This document shows positions 17,978 to 26,565 of a DNA stretch of 64,000 bases, piece after piece. The stretch spans positions 248,001-312,000 of the forward strand of contig NZ_WEGH01000004.1 of NCBI RefSeq assembly GCF_009604375.1, in the 5' to 3' direction. The notes under the pieces were generated by a model, which had not been told where the DNA came from, ran no database searches, and saw only the letters and a list, made by a program, of their open reading frames with translations. Position 1 is the first letter of the stretch. Each line of letters begins with the position of its first letter. This stretch comes from Actinomadura macrotermitis. GTDB lineage: Bacteria > Actinomycetota > Actinomycetes > Streptosporangiales > Streptosporangiaceae. The position numbers and the translations under genes are program-made.

Positions 17978-18239
17978 CTAATTTCCCAGCTTGTGCAGCG
18001 GCGCGGTCGGTCCCGCAACGGCCGAGACGACCACATGGCGTTCGAGAGCGGCCCGCGTGGCCTCGCGGACGTCGGCCTGGACCGAGGGACGGAACGGGCG
18101 GCGAAGATACCGCCGATCTGCGCGCCGGCCGACGCACCGGCGATCAGGTCGGGCATTACCCCGCGCTCCGCCAGTGCCGTCAGCATGCCGATCAAAGGAC
18201 CGCCAGGACACCACCGACGCCCAGCACGAAACAGACCGG
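17978..18239 (-). pseudogene. Frameshifted remnant of a patatin-like phospholipase
   Basis: Reading leftward, one frame gives FVLGVGGVLAVL and then stops. The next frame continues GMLTALAERGVMPDLIAGAS and AGAQIGGIFAA. Together they make the patatin N-terminus: a glycine-rich oxyanion loop, then G-M-L-x-A-L-x-E-x-G-x-x-P-D-L-I and the nucleophile elbow G-A-S-A-G. A further frameshift gives a short tail ending near 17978. The catalytic D-G dyad and most of the domain are missing. The gene is dead, or an extreme truncation. It would have encoded a lipid acyl hydrolase in the same locus. Confidence 0.65.
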
Positions 18240-18343
18240 CCGTTGACTCCGAATATTCCCCGGAGTAGCGTCCCAGTTCTGATATGCGACGTCTCTGAAC
18301 GGCGCCAGAGAACGGTCATCGATCGATCTGGAACGGGTGATTG

Positions 18344-19765
18344 ATGGACACCGCAGACGGCCACTACCGCATGGGCGGAACCGATACCCTCATGTGGCGG
18401 GTCAGCGACGATATTCACCTGCGCAGCGACGTGATATCGGTATGGCTTTTGGACCGGGAACCCGAGTGGCAGCGTTTTTGGGCATGCTGCCAGCGGGCCG
18501 TCAGGCGATATCCCGTCCTGTCCTGCCGTGCCGTCGAACCGCGGTGGGGCCTCGGGGCGGCGGTCTGGATGCCCGACCCCGAATTCCAGCTCGCGAGGCA
18601 CGTCCACGCGCTCCGGCTCGCCGAACCGGGCACACCGCGCCAGCTGCTGAACCTGCTGGAATGGCAGGAGTGCACCGGCCTGGAGCGCGACCGGCCTCCC
18701 TGGCAGGCACTGCTGGTCGGCGGCTACCAGCAGGACAAGGCCGCGCTCGTCATCAGGCACAATCACAGCCTCGCCGACGGTGTGTCCGCCGTGTCGGTCT
18801 TCACCGACCTGTTCGGTTCTCCCTCCGAGGGCCGGCCGGCCGCGCAAGTCCCCACGGCCATCACCAGAACGACCACCGCCTCGCGCCGGCGTTACTCGCG
18901 GGCCGTCAGCCAGGTCGTCGTCGACCTCGGCACCGTGCCGCGCGAGTCCGGCCGCCTGGCGCGCTCGGTGAGCGCGGGCGTGCGCGGCGCGCTGCGCCGC
19001 CCCGGGGCGGCCGCCGACCGCTCCCTGCGCCTGCTGCGCTCCCTGGAACAGGCCGGGCCGCCGTTCCGCGGATCCCGGCTGCTGCGCCGGCGCAACACGG
19101 TCCCGCATTACGAGGTCGTGCCGGTGCCCGTCACCGAGCTGAAGCAGGCCGCCAAAGCCGTCGGCGTCAGTGTCACCGCGCTCTTGCTGTCGCTTGTGCT
19201 GGGCGCTTTCGCCGACTACCACCGGCACTTCCGCCATGACGAGCGATCGCTGACGGTCGCCGTCCCGGTCAACCTGCAGCCGGTGGACCGTCCCCGGCTG
19301 GGCAACCATGTGGGCGTGCTGAGGCTTCACGGCCCCCTGACCGACCTGTCCCCGGCCGAACGCGCGCGGCTGGTGAACCAGCGTCTGCTGCGGGCACGCG
19401 CCAATGTGGTGACGGAGCTGTTCCCGGCTCTCAGCGGTATCGGCTCCTGGATTCCCGGCCCGCTCGTCCGCAACGCCACCGTGGCCCTGTCGCACGGCAT
19501 CGACCTGATGGCCAGCAGCTTCTTCGGGCCGCCGCCGGCCTCTCACGTGGCCGGGGCCCGGGTCACCGGCGCGATGGCCTTCGCGCCCCGGGGCGGCATC
19601 GCCTGCAACGCCACGATGATCACCATGGGCGAGGAGTGCGCGGTCTGCCTGAACCTCGACCCCGCCGCGTTCCTCGACATCGCTCTCGTCATCGACCTGT
19701 TCGAACAGCAGCTCGCCCGGCTGCCCGCCCTCGCGGAGAGAACGCGAGCCCCCGGCATCGGATGA
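18344..19765 (+). CDS. WS/DGAT-type O-acyltransferase, copy 2, with altered HHxxxDG motif
   Basis: 473 aa. It has the family N-terminus (GGTDTLMWRV), the WQALLVGGY segment and a C-terminal NHVGVLRLHGPL block as in WS/DGAT proteins. The active site reads RHNHSLADG. The second, catalytic histidine (His141) and Asp145-Gly146 are kept, but the first histidine of H-H-x3-D-G is Asn140. The second histidine is the one thought to act as base, so activity may survive. The start is the ATG at 18344; a TTG lies one codon earlier. The stop codon sits inside a hairpin that also serves the convergent esterase gene. It marks the right end of the lipid locus. Confidence 0.8.
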   Translation: MDTADGHYRMGGTDTLMWRVSDDIHLRSDVISVWLLDREPEWQRFWACCQRAVRRYPVLSCRAVEPRWGLGAAVWMPDPEFQLARHVHALRLAEPGTPRQLLNLLEWQECTGLERDRPPWQALLVGGYQQDKAALVIRHNHSLADGVSAVSVFTDLFGSPSEGRPAAQVPTAITRTTTASRRRYSRAVSQVVVDLGTVPRESGRLARSVSAGVRGALRRPGAAADRSLRLLRSLEQAGPPFRGSRLLRRRNTVPHYEVVPVPVTELKQAAKAVGVSVTALLLSLVLGAFADYHRHFRHDERSLTVAVPVNLQPVDRPRLGNHVGVLRLHGPLTDLSPAERARLVNQRLLRARANVVTELFPALSGIGSWIPGPLVRNATVALSHGIDLMASSFFGPPPASHVAGARVTGAMAFAPRGGIACNATMITMGEECAVCLNLDPAAFLDIALVIDLFEQQLARLPALAERTRAPGIG

Positions 19766-19774
19766 TGCCGGGGA
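19749..19774. terminator. Hairpin terminator between convergent genes, second copy of the 9215 palindrome
   Basis: CCCGGCATC pairs with GATGCCGGG (19751-19759 with 19764-19772, G-T at the loop). The arms overlap the stop codon of the WS/DGAT gene. The SGNH gene ends only 28 bases away on the other strand, so one hairpin can serve both. The core and the following GTTCGC match the palindrome at 9215-9248. Confidence 0.7.
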
Positions 19775-19793
19775 CCGTTCGCATAGGCGGGGA

Positions 19794-21308
19794 CTAGGCG
19801 AAGCGCTGGGCGGGCGAGCCGTCGCAGGGGCGGAGCGCCACGGCCTTGTCCGCGACCGGCTGCGTCAGGCAGAGGCCGTTCGCGGTCGCCGGGCGGATCG
19901 TGCCGTCCGCGGGCCTCGTCCACTGCTGGTTGGCGCCGCCGTGGCAGTTCCACAGGATGGCGGCGGTGGGGGCGGCGATGTCACGGGAGTCCAGGCACCG
20001 GTCGTGGGACAGGCCGGTGTGGATGGACTTGTAGGCGGGGTCGTACCACCAGGTCTGGTTGCGGCCCCCGTGGCAGTTCCAGCCCACGACGGCGGTGTAG
20101 TTGCGGGAGGAGCCGGCGACGGTGTCGAGGCACTGGCCGGTGGCCTGGTTCCTGATCGGCTTGAACATGTCGTCCCATGCGCCCGCGTAGAGCTTGGGGG
20201 CGTTGGTGGAGGCGGGGTCGGCGCAGGACGCCTCGCGCAGGCCCGAGTCGTAGAACTGGCTGAAGCACGACGCGAACGCGCCGTGCCCGGCGGCGTTGGG
20301 GTGGTAGGACTGGCGGACGGAGTTCTCGTCCGGCGGGAACGAGCCGTCGTAGAAGAAGCCGCGCGCCCAGGTCGTCTCCGTGCACACCTCGTGCCCGTGG
20401 AACAGGCGGGAGTCGTCCAGGTAGGAGGCGCCGGACTGCTGGGCCGCCTTGCGGATGCCGCGCTCGAAGGCGGGGACGGCGGCGTTGCGGCCCCAGGCGG
20501 CGTCGGAGTCGTAGCCGAGGCAGCCGCCGGGGACCTTCCCGGGGAAGTCGGGGTTGTCGGCCATGTCGGGGCTGATCGGCGACGGGTAGCCCATCAGGAT
20601 GAGCTTGTAGGAGCCGTCGGCGTACCCGGCGTCGCTCATGACCTTCTTGAGGTCGGTGACGGTCGCCGCCACCTTCGGCACCATGCCGTCCACGCGGGCC
20701 TGCCAGCCCGGCGCGTAGACCGGCTCGCAGGCGCCCTTGGCGAGGATCCAGCGCTCCACGCAGTCGGTCATCACCGGCCCGAACTGGATGTCGTCGTTGG
20801 CGCCGATGACCACGACCACCATCTTGACCCGGGTGTTGCGGGCCTTGATGGCGAGGTTGTCGCTCTGCACCAGCTGGTCGGCGTACTGCTTCACGCCGCC
20901 GATCTTGACGTGGTAGGTGGCCGCGCCCGAGCAGGAGACGTTGGTGGGGACGTCGGCCGGGACGGTGGTGCGGTAGATCGCGGCGACCTGCGAGCGGTGG
21001 CACCAGTTCGTCGGGCCGGCGGTGTCGGGCCAGTACGAGCCGGCGCCCTCACCGGAGATCTCCGAGTCGCCGATCGACACGAGTCCCGTCTTGCGCTCGG
21101 CCATCGGGCGCTCTTCCGGGCTGCCGTACAGCTTGGTGGCCTCGGCCGCGCGGATCTGCTCCAGCTCCGCGGGGAGCGGCGTGGACGCCGCCGCGGCGGC
21201 GGGGGCGAAGGGGGCGGCGCTCGCGGCGGGTGCGGTGAGCGAGCCGAGCGTCAGGGCCGCGGCGGCTGTGAGGGCACAGGCCTTCAGCCATGGCCTGGTG
21301 TGTGGCAT
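19794..21308 (-). CDS. Secreted SGNH/GDSL hydrolase with C-terminal ricin-type lectin
   Basis: 504 aa. Residues 1-31 are a Sec signal peptide (twin hydrophobic Ala/Leu core, AAS-A cleavage). The catalytic domain has block I SIGDSEISGEG (Ser82), block III GANDD and block V YHPNAAGH with the Asp/His pair. It is the extracellular lipase/esterase type of SGNH hydrolase, with several cysteines for disulfides. From about residue 378 there is a ricin B-like beta-trefoil with QxW-type repeats (NQTWW, NQQWT, AQRF), which binds sugars. The whole points to an esterase acting on acylated polysaccharide or surface glycans. GGGAGG precedes the ATG. The gene is monocistronic. Confidence 0.92.
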   Translation of the reverse strand: MPHTRPWLKACALTAAAALTLGSLTAPAASAAPFAPAAAAASTPLPAELEQIRAAEATKLYGSPEERPMAERKTGLVSIGDSEISGEGAGSYWPDTAGPTNWCHRSQVAAIYRTTVPADVPTNVSCSGAATYHVKIGGVKQYADQLVQSDNLAIKARNTRVKMVVVVIGANDDIQFGPVMTDCVERWILAKGACEPVYAPGWQARVDGMVPKVAATVTDLKKVMSDAGYADGSYKLILMGYPSPISPDMADNPDFPGKVPGGCLGYDSDAAWGRNAAVPAFERGIRKAAQQSGASYLDDSRLFHGHEVCTETTWARGFFYDGSFPPDENSVRQSYHPNAAGHGAFASCFSQFYDSGLREASCADPASTNAPKLYAGAWDDMFKPIRNQATGQCLDTVAGSSRNYTAVVGWNCHGGRNQTWWYDPAYKSIHTGLSHDRCLDSRDIAAPTAAILWNCHGGANQQWTRPADGTIRPATANGLCLTQPVADKAVALRPCDGSPAQRFA

Positions 21309-21432
21309 GGAACCTCCCGGGGTGGGTGCTACCTCTGGTGATAAACCGACCGGTAGCTTCCGGGAAGACCCAAACGTGAAAACTGCTCAAGTTTTTTGGG
21401 GGCGGGCGGCCCGCCGGGACCCGCGCCGAAGC

Positions 21433-21458
21433 GGGGAGGTGCCGGGCGGCACCTCCCC
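21433..21458 (-). terminator. Hairpin terminator after the small secreted protein gene
   Basis: The 11-base arms GGGGAGGTGCC (21433-21443) and GGCACCTCCCC (21448-21458) pair perfectly over a GGGC loop, ten bases past the stop of the leftward gene. There is no T-tract. Confidence 0.75.
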
Positions 21459-21467
21459 CGACCGAGG

Positions 21468-21938
21468 TCAGCCGCAGTGCACGGGGCCCGTGGACAGCAG
21501 GTTGTAGGTGTAGCCGGACTTCGGGTTCACCGCGTACCCGAGGACCATGATGCAGGTACCGCGCGCCGATCCGGCGGTGTACACCGGGCCCGCGTACTTG
21601 GCGTAGTAGCCCTCGTCGACGCTGTACTTGGAGTCGTGGAGGCGCTTCACGCCGGCCTCGATCCAGCGCTTGCCGGTGTAGCCGGTGCGGCGGATCGACA
21701 CGACGCAGTTCTTGCCGTTGGAGGCGTTGTAGGTGACCCAGGTGTCGGCATAGTGCGGCCTGCTGGGCGTGGTGTCGGTCAGCCGGTAGCTCCCGACGAC
21801 GGCGTAGCCCGGCCCGCAGACGGAGGAGGCCGAGACGACGGGGCTGTTGGCGAAGGCGGGGGTGGCCGCGCCGAGGGTGCCGGCGAACGCGGCGGCGGTG
21901 ACCGAGGTGCCGATCATGGCGTTGCGCAGGGTTCTCAC
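21468..21938 (-). CDS. Small secreted protein of unknown function
   Basis: 156 aa from a GTG start; the upstream extension of the frame is Pro/Arg-rich and not protein-like. Residues 1-30 are a clear signal peptide ending ATPAFA-N. The mature part of about 125 residues is small and rich in Tyr, Gly and Ser, with four cysteines (in VCGPGY, NCVV, TCIM and the C-terminal HCG) that likely form two disulfides. Repeated aromatic strands suggest a compact beta fold. I do not recognise the family. It lies between an esterase and a short acidic protein and shares no operon with them. Confidence 0.7.
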   Translation of the reverse strand: MRTLRNAMIGTSVTAAAFAGTLGAATPAFANSPVVSASSVCGPGYAVVGSYRLTDTTPSRPHYADTWVTYNASNGKNCVVSIRRTGYTGKRWIEAGVKRLHDSKYSVDEGYYAKYAGPVYTAGSARGTCIMVLGYAVNPKSGYTYNLLSTGPVHCG

Positions 21939-22145
21939 AGGACTCGCTTCCGGGACGGGGAAAGGCGGTCGCCGCCCGGCCGCGCCCCGGCGCCTCGGCC
22001 ACGGGCCGCCGGGCAGGGACACTGTAAATGATCAAGGTCCCCTAGATCATCTTCTGCCTTGTCACGTCCCGCTGACGATGCCCGCCGTCCCGGCCCGCAG
22101 GGGTCCCGCGCCGCCGGCCGCGCGGACGGCGGCGCGGTGAGCGGG

Positions 22146-22406
22146 TCAGCCGTCGTAGCGGGTCGGCGGGAACCCCTTCCCGGCGTCCTCGTCCTCGGCC
22201 TCGTGCGCCGCCTCGGCCTCGTGCTCGGCGCCGGCCCGCTCCGCCTCCGGGTCCTCGGCCGGGTCGAGGGGCACGCCCGCCACGAGCCGGTCGACCTGCG
22301 CGCGCTCCTGCAGCCCGTCCTCGTCGGGGCGGCGCGGCATGCCGTCCCCATGGCCGGTCAGGGGAGATCCCTCGACCTGCTCGTTCGACTTGTGGTGATG
22401 CGCCAT
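22146..22406 (-). CDS. Small, acidic, probably disordered protein of unknown function
   Basis: 86 aa. The start MAHHHKSNEQ has GGGGGA nearby. The rest is very rich in Glu, Asp, Ala and Pro (repeated EAE and AED units) and ends GFPPTRYDG. No domain, membrane span or cysteine is present. It is divergent from the YdeP-type oxidoreductase. Coding use of the third positions looks normal, so I think it is real. No function can be given. Confidence 0.55.
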   Translation of the reverse strand: MAHHHKSNEQVEGSPLTGHGDGMPRRPDEDGLQERAQVDRLVAGVPLDPAEDPEAERAGAEHEAEAAHEAEDEDAGKGFPPTRYDG

Positions 22407-22723
22407 CGCTCGTTCCCCCGCTCTGCTACCCGCCTGCCGCCCCGGCCCTGAGGCGGGACTTCTTCGGCATGGCCGCTCTCCTTCGATCCCTTCCTCCGAC
22501 CATCCGCCTCAAACCGGAATCGGTCCCACAAGAAAAGCAGGGGAAATCATGGGAGTTCTTTTAGATTCTTCCCCTCCGCATTCGCCGGGCAACCGCCAGA
22601 GAACCGTGGGTCGCCTCTCCGGAAACAGGGAATAACCTGAAATTGAATAAGGTCGGCGGACCGGTCCGGCGTGAACGGCGGACCGGCCGGGCGGCGCGGC
22701 CGAGCGGCTGAGAGGGATGCGCG
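22407..22723. other. Divergent promoter region before the YdeP-type oxidoreductase
   Basis: 317 bases without a gene. The middle, about 22510-22650, is AT-richer and contains runs such as GTTCTTTTAGATTCTTCCCC. It must hold the promoters of the small acidic protein (left) and the oxidoreductase (right). I see no clear palindrome or riboswitch. Confidence 0.5.
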
Positions 22724-25117
22724 GTGGGTGCTTCGGACGGTCAGGAGCGGTACGAGGGGAACCAGGAGATCCGCAGGCAGGAGGAGCAGGACGCCGGCGA
22801 GCGGCTGGAGCCGCGGGTGGGCGAGGCGCCGCAGGGCCCGCCGCGGTCCAGGCCCTACCACCACCCGGCCGCCGGGTGGGGCGCGGCCAAGGCGGTCACC
22901 CAATTCCTGGTGCGTGAACGCGAGGTGGCGGAAGGCACCCGGGCGATGCTGAAGATGAACCACGAGAACGGTGGTTTCGACTGTCCCGGATGCGCCTGGC
23001 CCGACACCGAGGGCCTGGCGCTGGACATCTGCGAGAACGGCATCAAGCACGTCACGTGGGAGATGACCGGAAAGCGGGTGACGCGCGACTTCTTCGCCCG
23101 GCATTCGGTGTCGGAGCTGTTCGAATGGAGCGACTTCGAGCTGGAGGACCAGGGCCGGCTGACCGAGCCGATGGTGTACGACCCCGGGACCGACCACTAT
23201 GTCCCGATCTCCTGGGACGACGCCTTCGCGCTGTTCGGCGACACCGTGCGCGGCCTGGACGACCCGAACGAGGCGGCCTACTACACCTCGGGCCGGCTCG
23301 GGAACGAGGCCACGTTCCTGTACCAGCTGATGACCCGCGAGCTCGGCACCAACAACCAGCCCGACTGCTCCAACATGTGCCACGAGGCCAGCGGGCGCGG
23401 GCTGCAGGCCTCGCTCGGGACGGGCAAGGGCACCGCCGACCTGAAGGACTGGGAGACCACCGACGCCCTGTTCATCATGGGGGTCAACGCGGCGTCGAAC
23501 GCGCCGCGGATGCTGACCACGCTCGCGCAGGCCTGCCGGCGCGGCGCCAAGGTCGTCCACATCAACCCGCTGGTCGAGGCGGGGGCGACCCGCACCATCA
23601 TCCCGCACGAGTTCCTGCGGATGGCGATGTTCAAGTCCACCCGCACCAGCGACCTGAACCTGCAGCCGCGCCCCGGCGGCGACATGGCGCTGATGCGCGG
23701 CATCGCCAAGGCGACCCTGGAGCTGGCCGAGAAGGACCCCGGGGCGGTCGACGCGCGGTTCGTCGAGCGCCACACCACCGGCTTCGAGGAGTACAAGGCG
23801 CTGTGCGCGGCCACCCCGTGGCAGGAGATCGAGCACCAGTCCGGGATCCCCAGGGCGCAGATCCTGAAGGCGGCCCGCGTCTACCGCGACGCCGACCGCA
23901 GCATCATCAGCTGGTGCCTCGGCGTCACCCAGCACGAGCACGGCGTCGACACCGTCCGGGAGATCGTCAACGTGCTGCTGCTGCGCGGCAACCTCGGCCG
24001 CGAGGGCGCCGGGCCGTCCCCGGTGCGCGGGCACAGCAACGTGCAGGGGAACCGGACCTGCGGGATCGACAACCGGCCGCCGCAGGAGTTCCTGGACCGG
24101 CTCGCCGAGGTCTGCGGGATCGACCCGCCGCGCGAGCCCGGCCTGGACGTCGTCGGCGTCATCGAGGCGATGAACCGCGGCTCGGTCAAGGTGTTCGTGG
24201 GCATGGGCGGCAACTTCGCGCTCGCCGCGCCCGACACCCGCTACACCTACGCGGGGCTGCGCAGGTGCGAGCTCACCGTCCACGTGAGCACGAAGCTGAA
24301 CCGCAGCCACCTGGTGCACGGCCGCCGCGCGCTGATCCTGCCGTGCATCGGCCGGACCGAGAAGGACGAGCAGGCCGGCGGGCTCCAGCGGACCTCGGTC
24401 GAGGACTCCATGGCGATGGTGCACCTGTCGGTCGGCATGAAGAAGCCCGCCTCGCCGCACCTGCGGTCCGAGCCCGCCATCATCGCCGGGCTGGCCCGCG
24501 CGGCGCTGCCGGACTCGGCCACCCCGTGGGAGTGGTACGTCGAGGACTACGACCGCATCCGCGACACCATGTCCCAGGTGCTGGACGGGTTCGAGGACTT
24601 CAACCGCCGGGTCCGGCTGCCGATGGGCTTCCGCATCAGGCAGCCCGCCCGGGAGCTGGTCTTCCTCACCCCGTCGGGACGGGCCGAGTTCGGCACCGCG
24701 CCGCTGCCGGACGTCGTCCCCGCGCCCGGCACCCTGGTGCTGAGCACGATCCGCTCCCACGACCAGTGGAACACCACGATCTACTCCGACAACGACCGCT
24801 ACCGGGGCGTCGAGAACCTGCGCACGCTGGTCTTCATGAACAAGGAGGACATGAAGGAGCGCGGCATCGCCCCGTTCGATCCCGTCGACATCACCGCCAC
24901 CGCAAAGGACGGCAGCGTCCGCTCGCTGAACGGGTTCCTGGCCGTCGCCCACGACATGCCGCGCGGAATGGCGGCCGGGTACATGCCCGAGCTGAACGCG
25001 CTGATCTCCATCAGCGACTACAGCACGCAGAGCGACCAGCCGCTCATGAAGCACCTGAAGGTCACCGTCACCGCGACCGCCGACCGCGTCGTGCACCCGG
25101 TCGCGCAGCACGCCTGA
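22724..25117 (+). CDS. YdeP/FdhF-family molybdopterin oxidoreductase
   Basis: 797 aa. After a polar 50-residue tail come PYHHPAAGWGAAK and GGFDCPGCAWPD, the hallmark of the FdhF-alpha/YdeP family, whose cysteine pair replaces the usual N-terminal 4Fe-4S loop. Molybdopterin guanine dinucleotide contacts follow (YYTSGRLGNEATFLYQ, NQPDCSNMCHEAS, and the GHSNVQGNRT block). The C-terminal domain has the SHDQWNTTIYSDNDRYRG motif. Physiological substrates of the family are poorly known; YdeP of E. coli is linked to acid resistance. No partner subunit or FdhD is next to it. Start is GTG with GAGAGGG upstream. It is followed by a perfect hairpin. Confidence 0.88.
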   Translation: MGASDGQERYEGNQEIRRQEEQDAGERLEPRVGEAPQGPPRSRPYHHPAAGWGAAKAVTQFLVREREVAEGTRAMLKMNHENGGFDCPGCAWPDTEGLALDICENGIKHVTWEMTGKRVTRDFFARHSVSELFEWSDFELEDQGRLTEPMVYDPGTDHYVPISWDDAFALFGDTVRGLDDPNEAAYYTSGRLGNEATFLYQLMTRELGTNNQPDCSNMCHEASGRGLQASLGTGKGTADLKDWETTDALFIMGVNAASNAPRMLTTLAQACRRGAKVVHINPLVEAGATRTIIPHEFLRMAMFKSTRTSDLNLQPRPGGDMALMRGIAKATLELAEKDPGAVDARFVERHTTGFEEYKALCAATPWQEIEHQSGIPRAQILKAARVYRDADRSIISWCLGVTQHEHGVDTVREIVNVLLLRGNLGREGAGPSPVRGHSNVQGNRTCGIDNRPPQEFLDRLAEVCGIDPPREPGLDVVGVIEAMNRGSVKVFVGMGGNFALAAPDTRYTYAGLRRCELTVHVSTKLNRSHLVHGRRALILPCIGRTEKDEQAGGLQRTSVEDSMAMVHLSVGMKKPASPHLRSEPAIIAGLARAALPDSATPWEWYVEDYDRIRDTMSQVLDGFEDFNRRVRLPMGFRIRQPARELVFLTPSGRAEFGTAPLPDVVPAPGTLVLSTIRSHDQWNTTIYSDNDRYRGVENLRTLVFMNKEDMKERGIAPFDPVDITATAKDGSVRSLNGFLAVAHDMPRGMAAGYMPELNALISISDYSTQSDQPLMKHLKVTVTATADRVVHPVAQHA

Positions 25118-25120
25118 ACA

Positions 25121-25163
25121 CCGGGGCCCTGGCGGGAGAGCCGCTCTCCCGCCAGGGCCCCGG
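25121..25163. terminator. Perfect 20-bp bidirectional terminator hairpin
   Basis: The arms 25121-25140 and 25144-25163 are fully complementary with a CCG loop. It fills the gap between the convergent oxidoreductase and subtilase genes and can end both transcripts. No T-tract is present. Confidence 0.9.
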
Positions 25164-25164
25164 A

Positions 25165-26343
25165 TCAGAGGTCCTGGATCTGGAGCAGCAGGTTAGGCGT
25201 GCTGGTCTCGACCTGGTCGATCACGCCGGAGGCGGCGTGGGAGGTCAGCCAGGAGCGGATGGTGCGGTAGTCGGCGTCGCCGTGGACGGCCTTGTACAGG
25301 GCCGCGGCCCCGGCGACGTGCGGGGCGGCCATCGAGGTGCCGGTCATCGGGACGTAGCCGCCGCGGAAATTGGCCGAGACGATGTCGGTGCCAGGCGCGT
25401 ACAGGTGGACGCAGGAGCCGTAGTTACTGCTGCGCGCCTGCTTGTCGCCACTGGTGCTGTTGGCGACCGTCGTCGCGCCGGCGGCGCTGGCGGGCGACCA
25501 GCCGCAGGCGTCGAAGCGGATGTAGAACACGCCGATGTCGGCGCCGTTGCCGGCCGCGGCCGAGACGAAGACCCCCGACTCGGCGAGCCGGTTCGTGGCG
25601 GCGTCGAGGCTGTCGGACTTCGGCCAGCTGGAGGAGACGTTGGCCACCGCGGGCGAGGCGTGGTGGGCCGTCAGCCAGTCCATGCCCGCGATCATCGCGG
25701 ACAGGATCGTGTTGGAGCAGTCGCCCACCCGCACCGAGTGCAGGCTGACGCCCTTGGCCACGCCGTAGGTCGAGCCGCCGAGGGTGCCGGCCACGTGGGT
25801 GCCGTGGCCCTGGCAGTCCTGCCCGTCGCCGCCGAGGGCGTCGTAGGCGACGTCGGCGCGGCCGCCGAACTCGGGGTGGTCGGTCTTGATCCCGCTGTCG
25901 AGCACGTAGGCGTGCACGCCGGCGCCGGTGGACGTGTAGGTGTAGGACCTGTCCAGCGGCAGGTGCGCCTGGTCGATGCGGTCCAGCCCCCACGACGGCG
26001 GGTTCACCTGGGTGCCCGACATCGTCCCGTACTGGTCCTGCTCGATCGACGCCACCCGCGGGTCCCGGCGCAGCCTGTCCAGCTGCTTGGCCGACAGCTT
26101 GGCGGCGAACCCGTTGAGCGCCCTGGTGTAGCGGTGCAGGGGGCGCTTCACGTCCGCCCTCGCCAGCGCGGTCCCGGCCGAGGCGTCCTTCTTCAGCGTC
26201 ACGATGTACTGGCCGGGGATGCCCTTGCCTTCGCGCGCCTGGGCGACCTTCACCTTGGGGTCGCCGTCGGCGGCTGCCGGGGAGGCGGTCGCGAGCGCCA
26301 GCGCCAGCGCCGCGGCGGTTCCGAAGAGTGCAGACCTGATCAT
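25165..26343 (-). CDS. Secreted subtilisin-family serine protease (S8, proteinase K-like)
   Basis: 392 aa from the ATG at 26343, which has GAAGGGA upstream; the open frame continues to 26397 but that part lacks conservation. Signal peptide 1-25. Inhibitor_I9 propeptide about 45-103 (QYIVTLK to ASIEQD). The catalytic domain has Asp149 (VLDSGI), His180 (GHGTHVAG), oxyanion Asn265 (AAAGN) and Ser337 (GTSMAAPH). The layout matches aqualysin/proteinase K-type extracellular proteases without a C-terminal extension. It is single-gene, convergent with the molybdoenzyme, and has its own promoter before 26400. Confidence 0.95.
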   Translation of the reverse strand: MIRSALFGTAAALALALATASPAAADGDPKVKVAQAREGKGIPGQYIVTLKKDASAGTALARADVKRPLHRYTRALNGFAAKLSAKQLDRLRRDPRVASIEQDQYGTMSGTQVNPPSWGLDRIDQAHLPLDRSYTYTSTGAGVHAYVLDSGIKTDHPEFGGRADVAYDALGGDGQDCQGHGTHVAGTLGGSTYGVAKGVSLHSVRVGDCSNTILSAMIAGMDWLTAHHASPAVANVSSSWPKSDSLDAATNRLAESGVFVSAAAGNGADIGVFYIRFDACGWSPASAAGATTVANSTSGDKQARSSNYGSCVHLYAPGTDIVSANFRGGYVPMTGTSMAAPHVAGAAALYKAVHGDADYRTIRSWLTSHAASGVIDQVETSTPNLLLQIQDL

Positions 26344-26510
26344 GGTGTCCCTTCGCCGGGGGGCGGCCGCCTCGGCGGCGGCGCGGCTCCCTCTCACTCC
26401 AAAGAGACGATCATGTCTTTTTGAATCAGGGTCAACGTGATCTCCGCTACACCGCCCTTTCCGGACACGCCGTAAGGCCCGCCCGCGCGGCCGGGGACGC
26501 CGGCGGCACG

Positions 26511-26551
26511 GGCGGGGCCGGATGCCCGGGATCCGGGCATCCGGCCCCGCC
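26511..26551 (-). terminator. Long GC-rich terminator hairpin with 19-bp stem
   Basis: 26511-26529 pairs perfectly with 26533-26551 over a GAT loop. It stands 15 bases after the stop of the leftward ricin-lectin protein gene and before the subtilase promoter. Confidence 0.88.
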
Positions 26552-26565
26552 GCCGCGGAGCGCCG

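Noticed and set aside
22547..25111. 854-aa minus-strand open frame
   Set aside because: It mirrors the YdeP-type oxidoreductase frame and has no recognisable motif.
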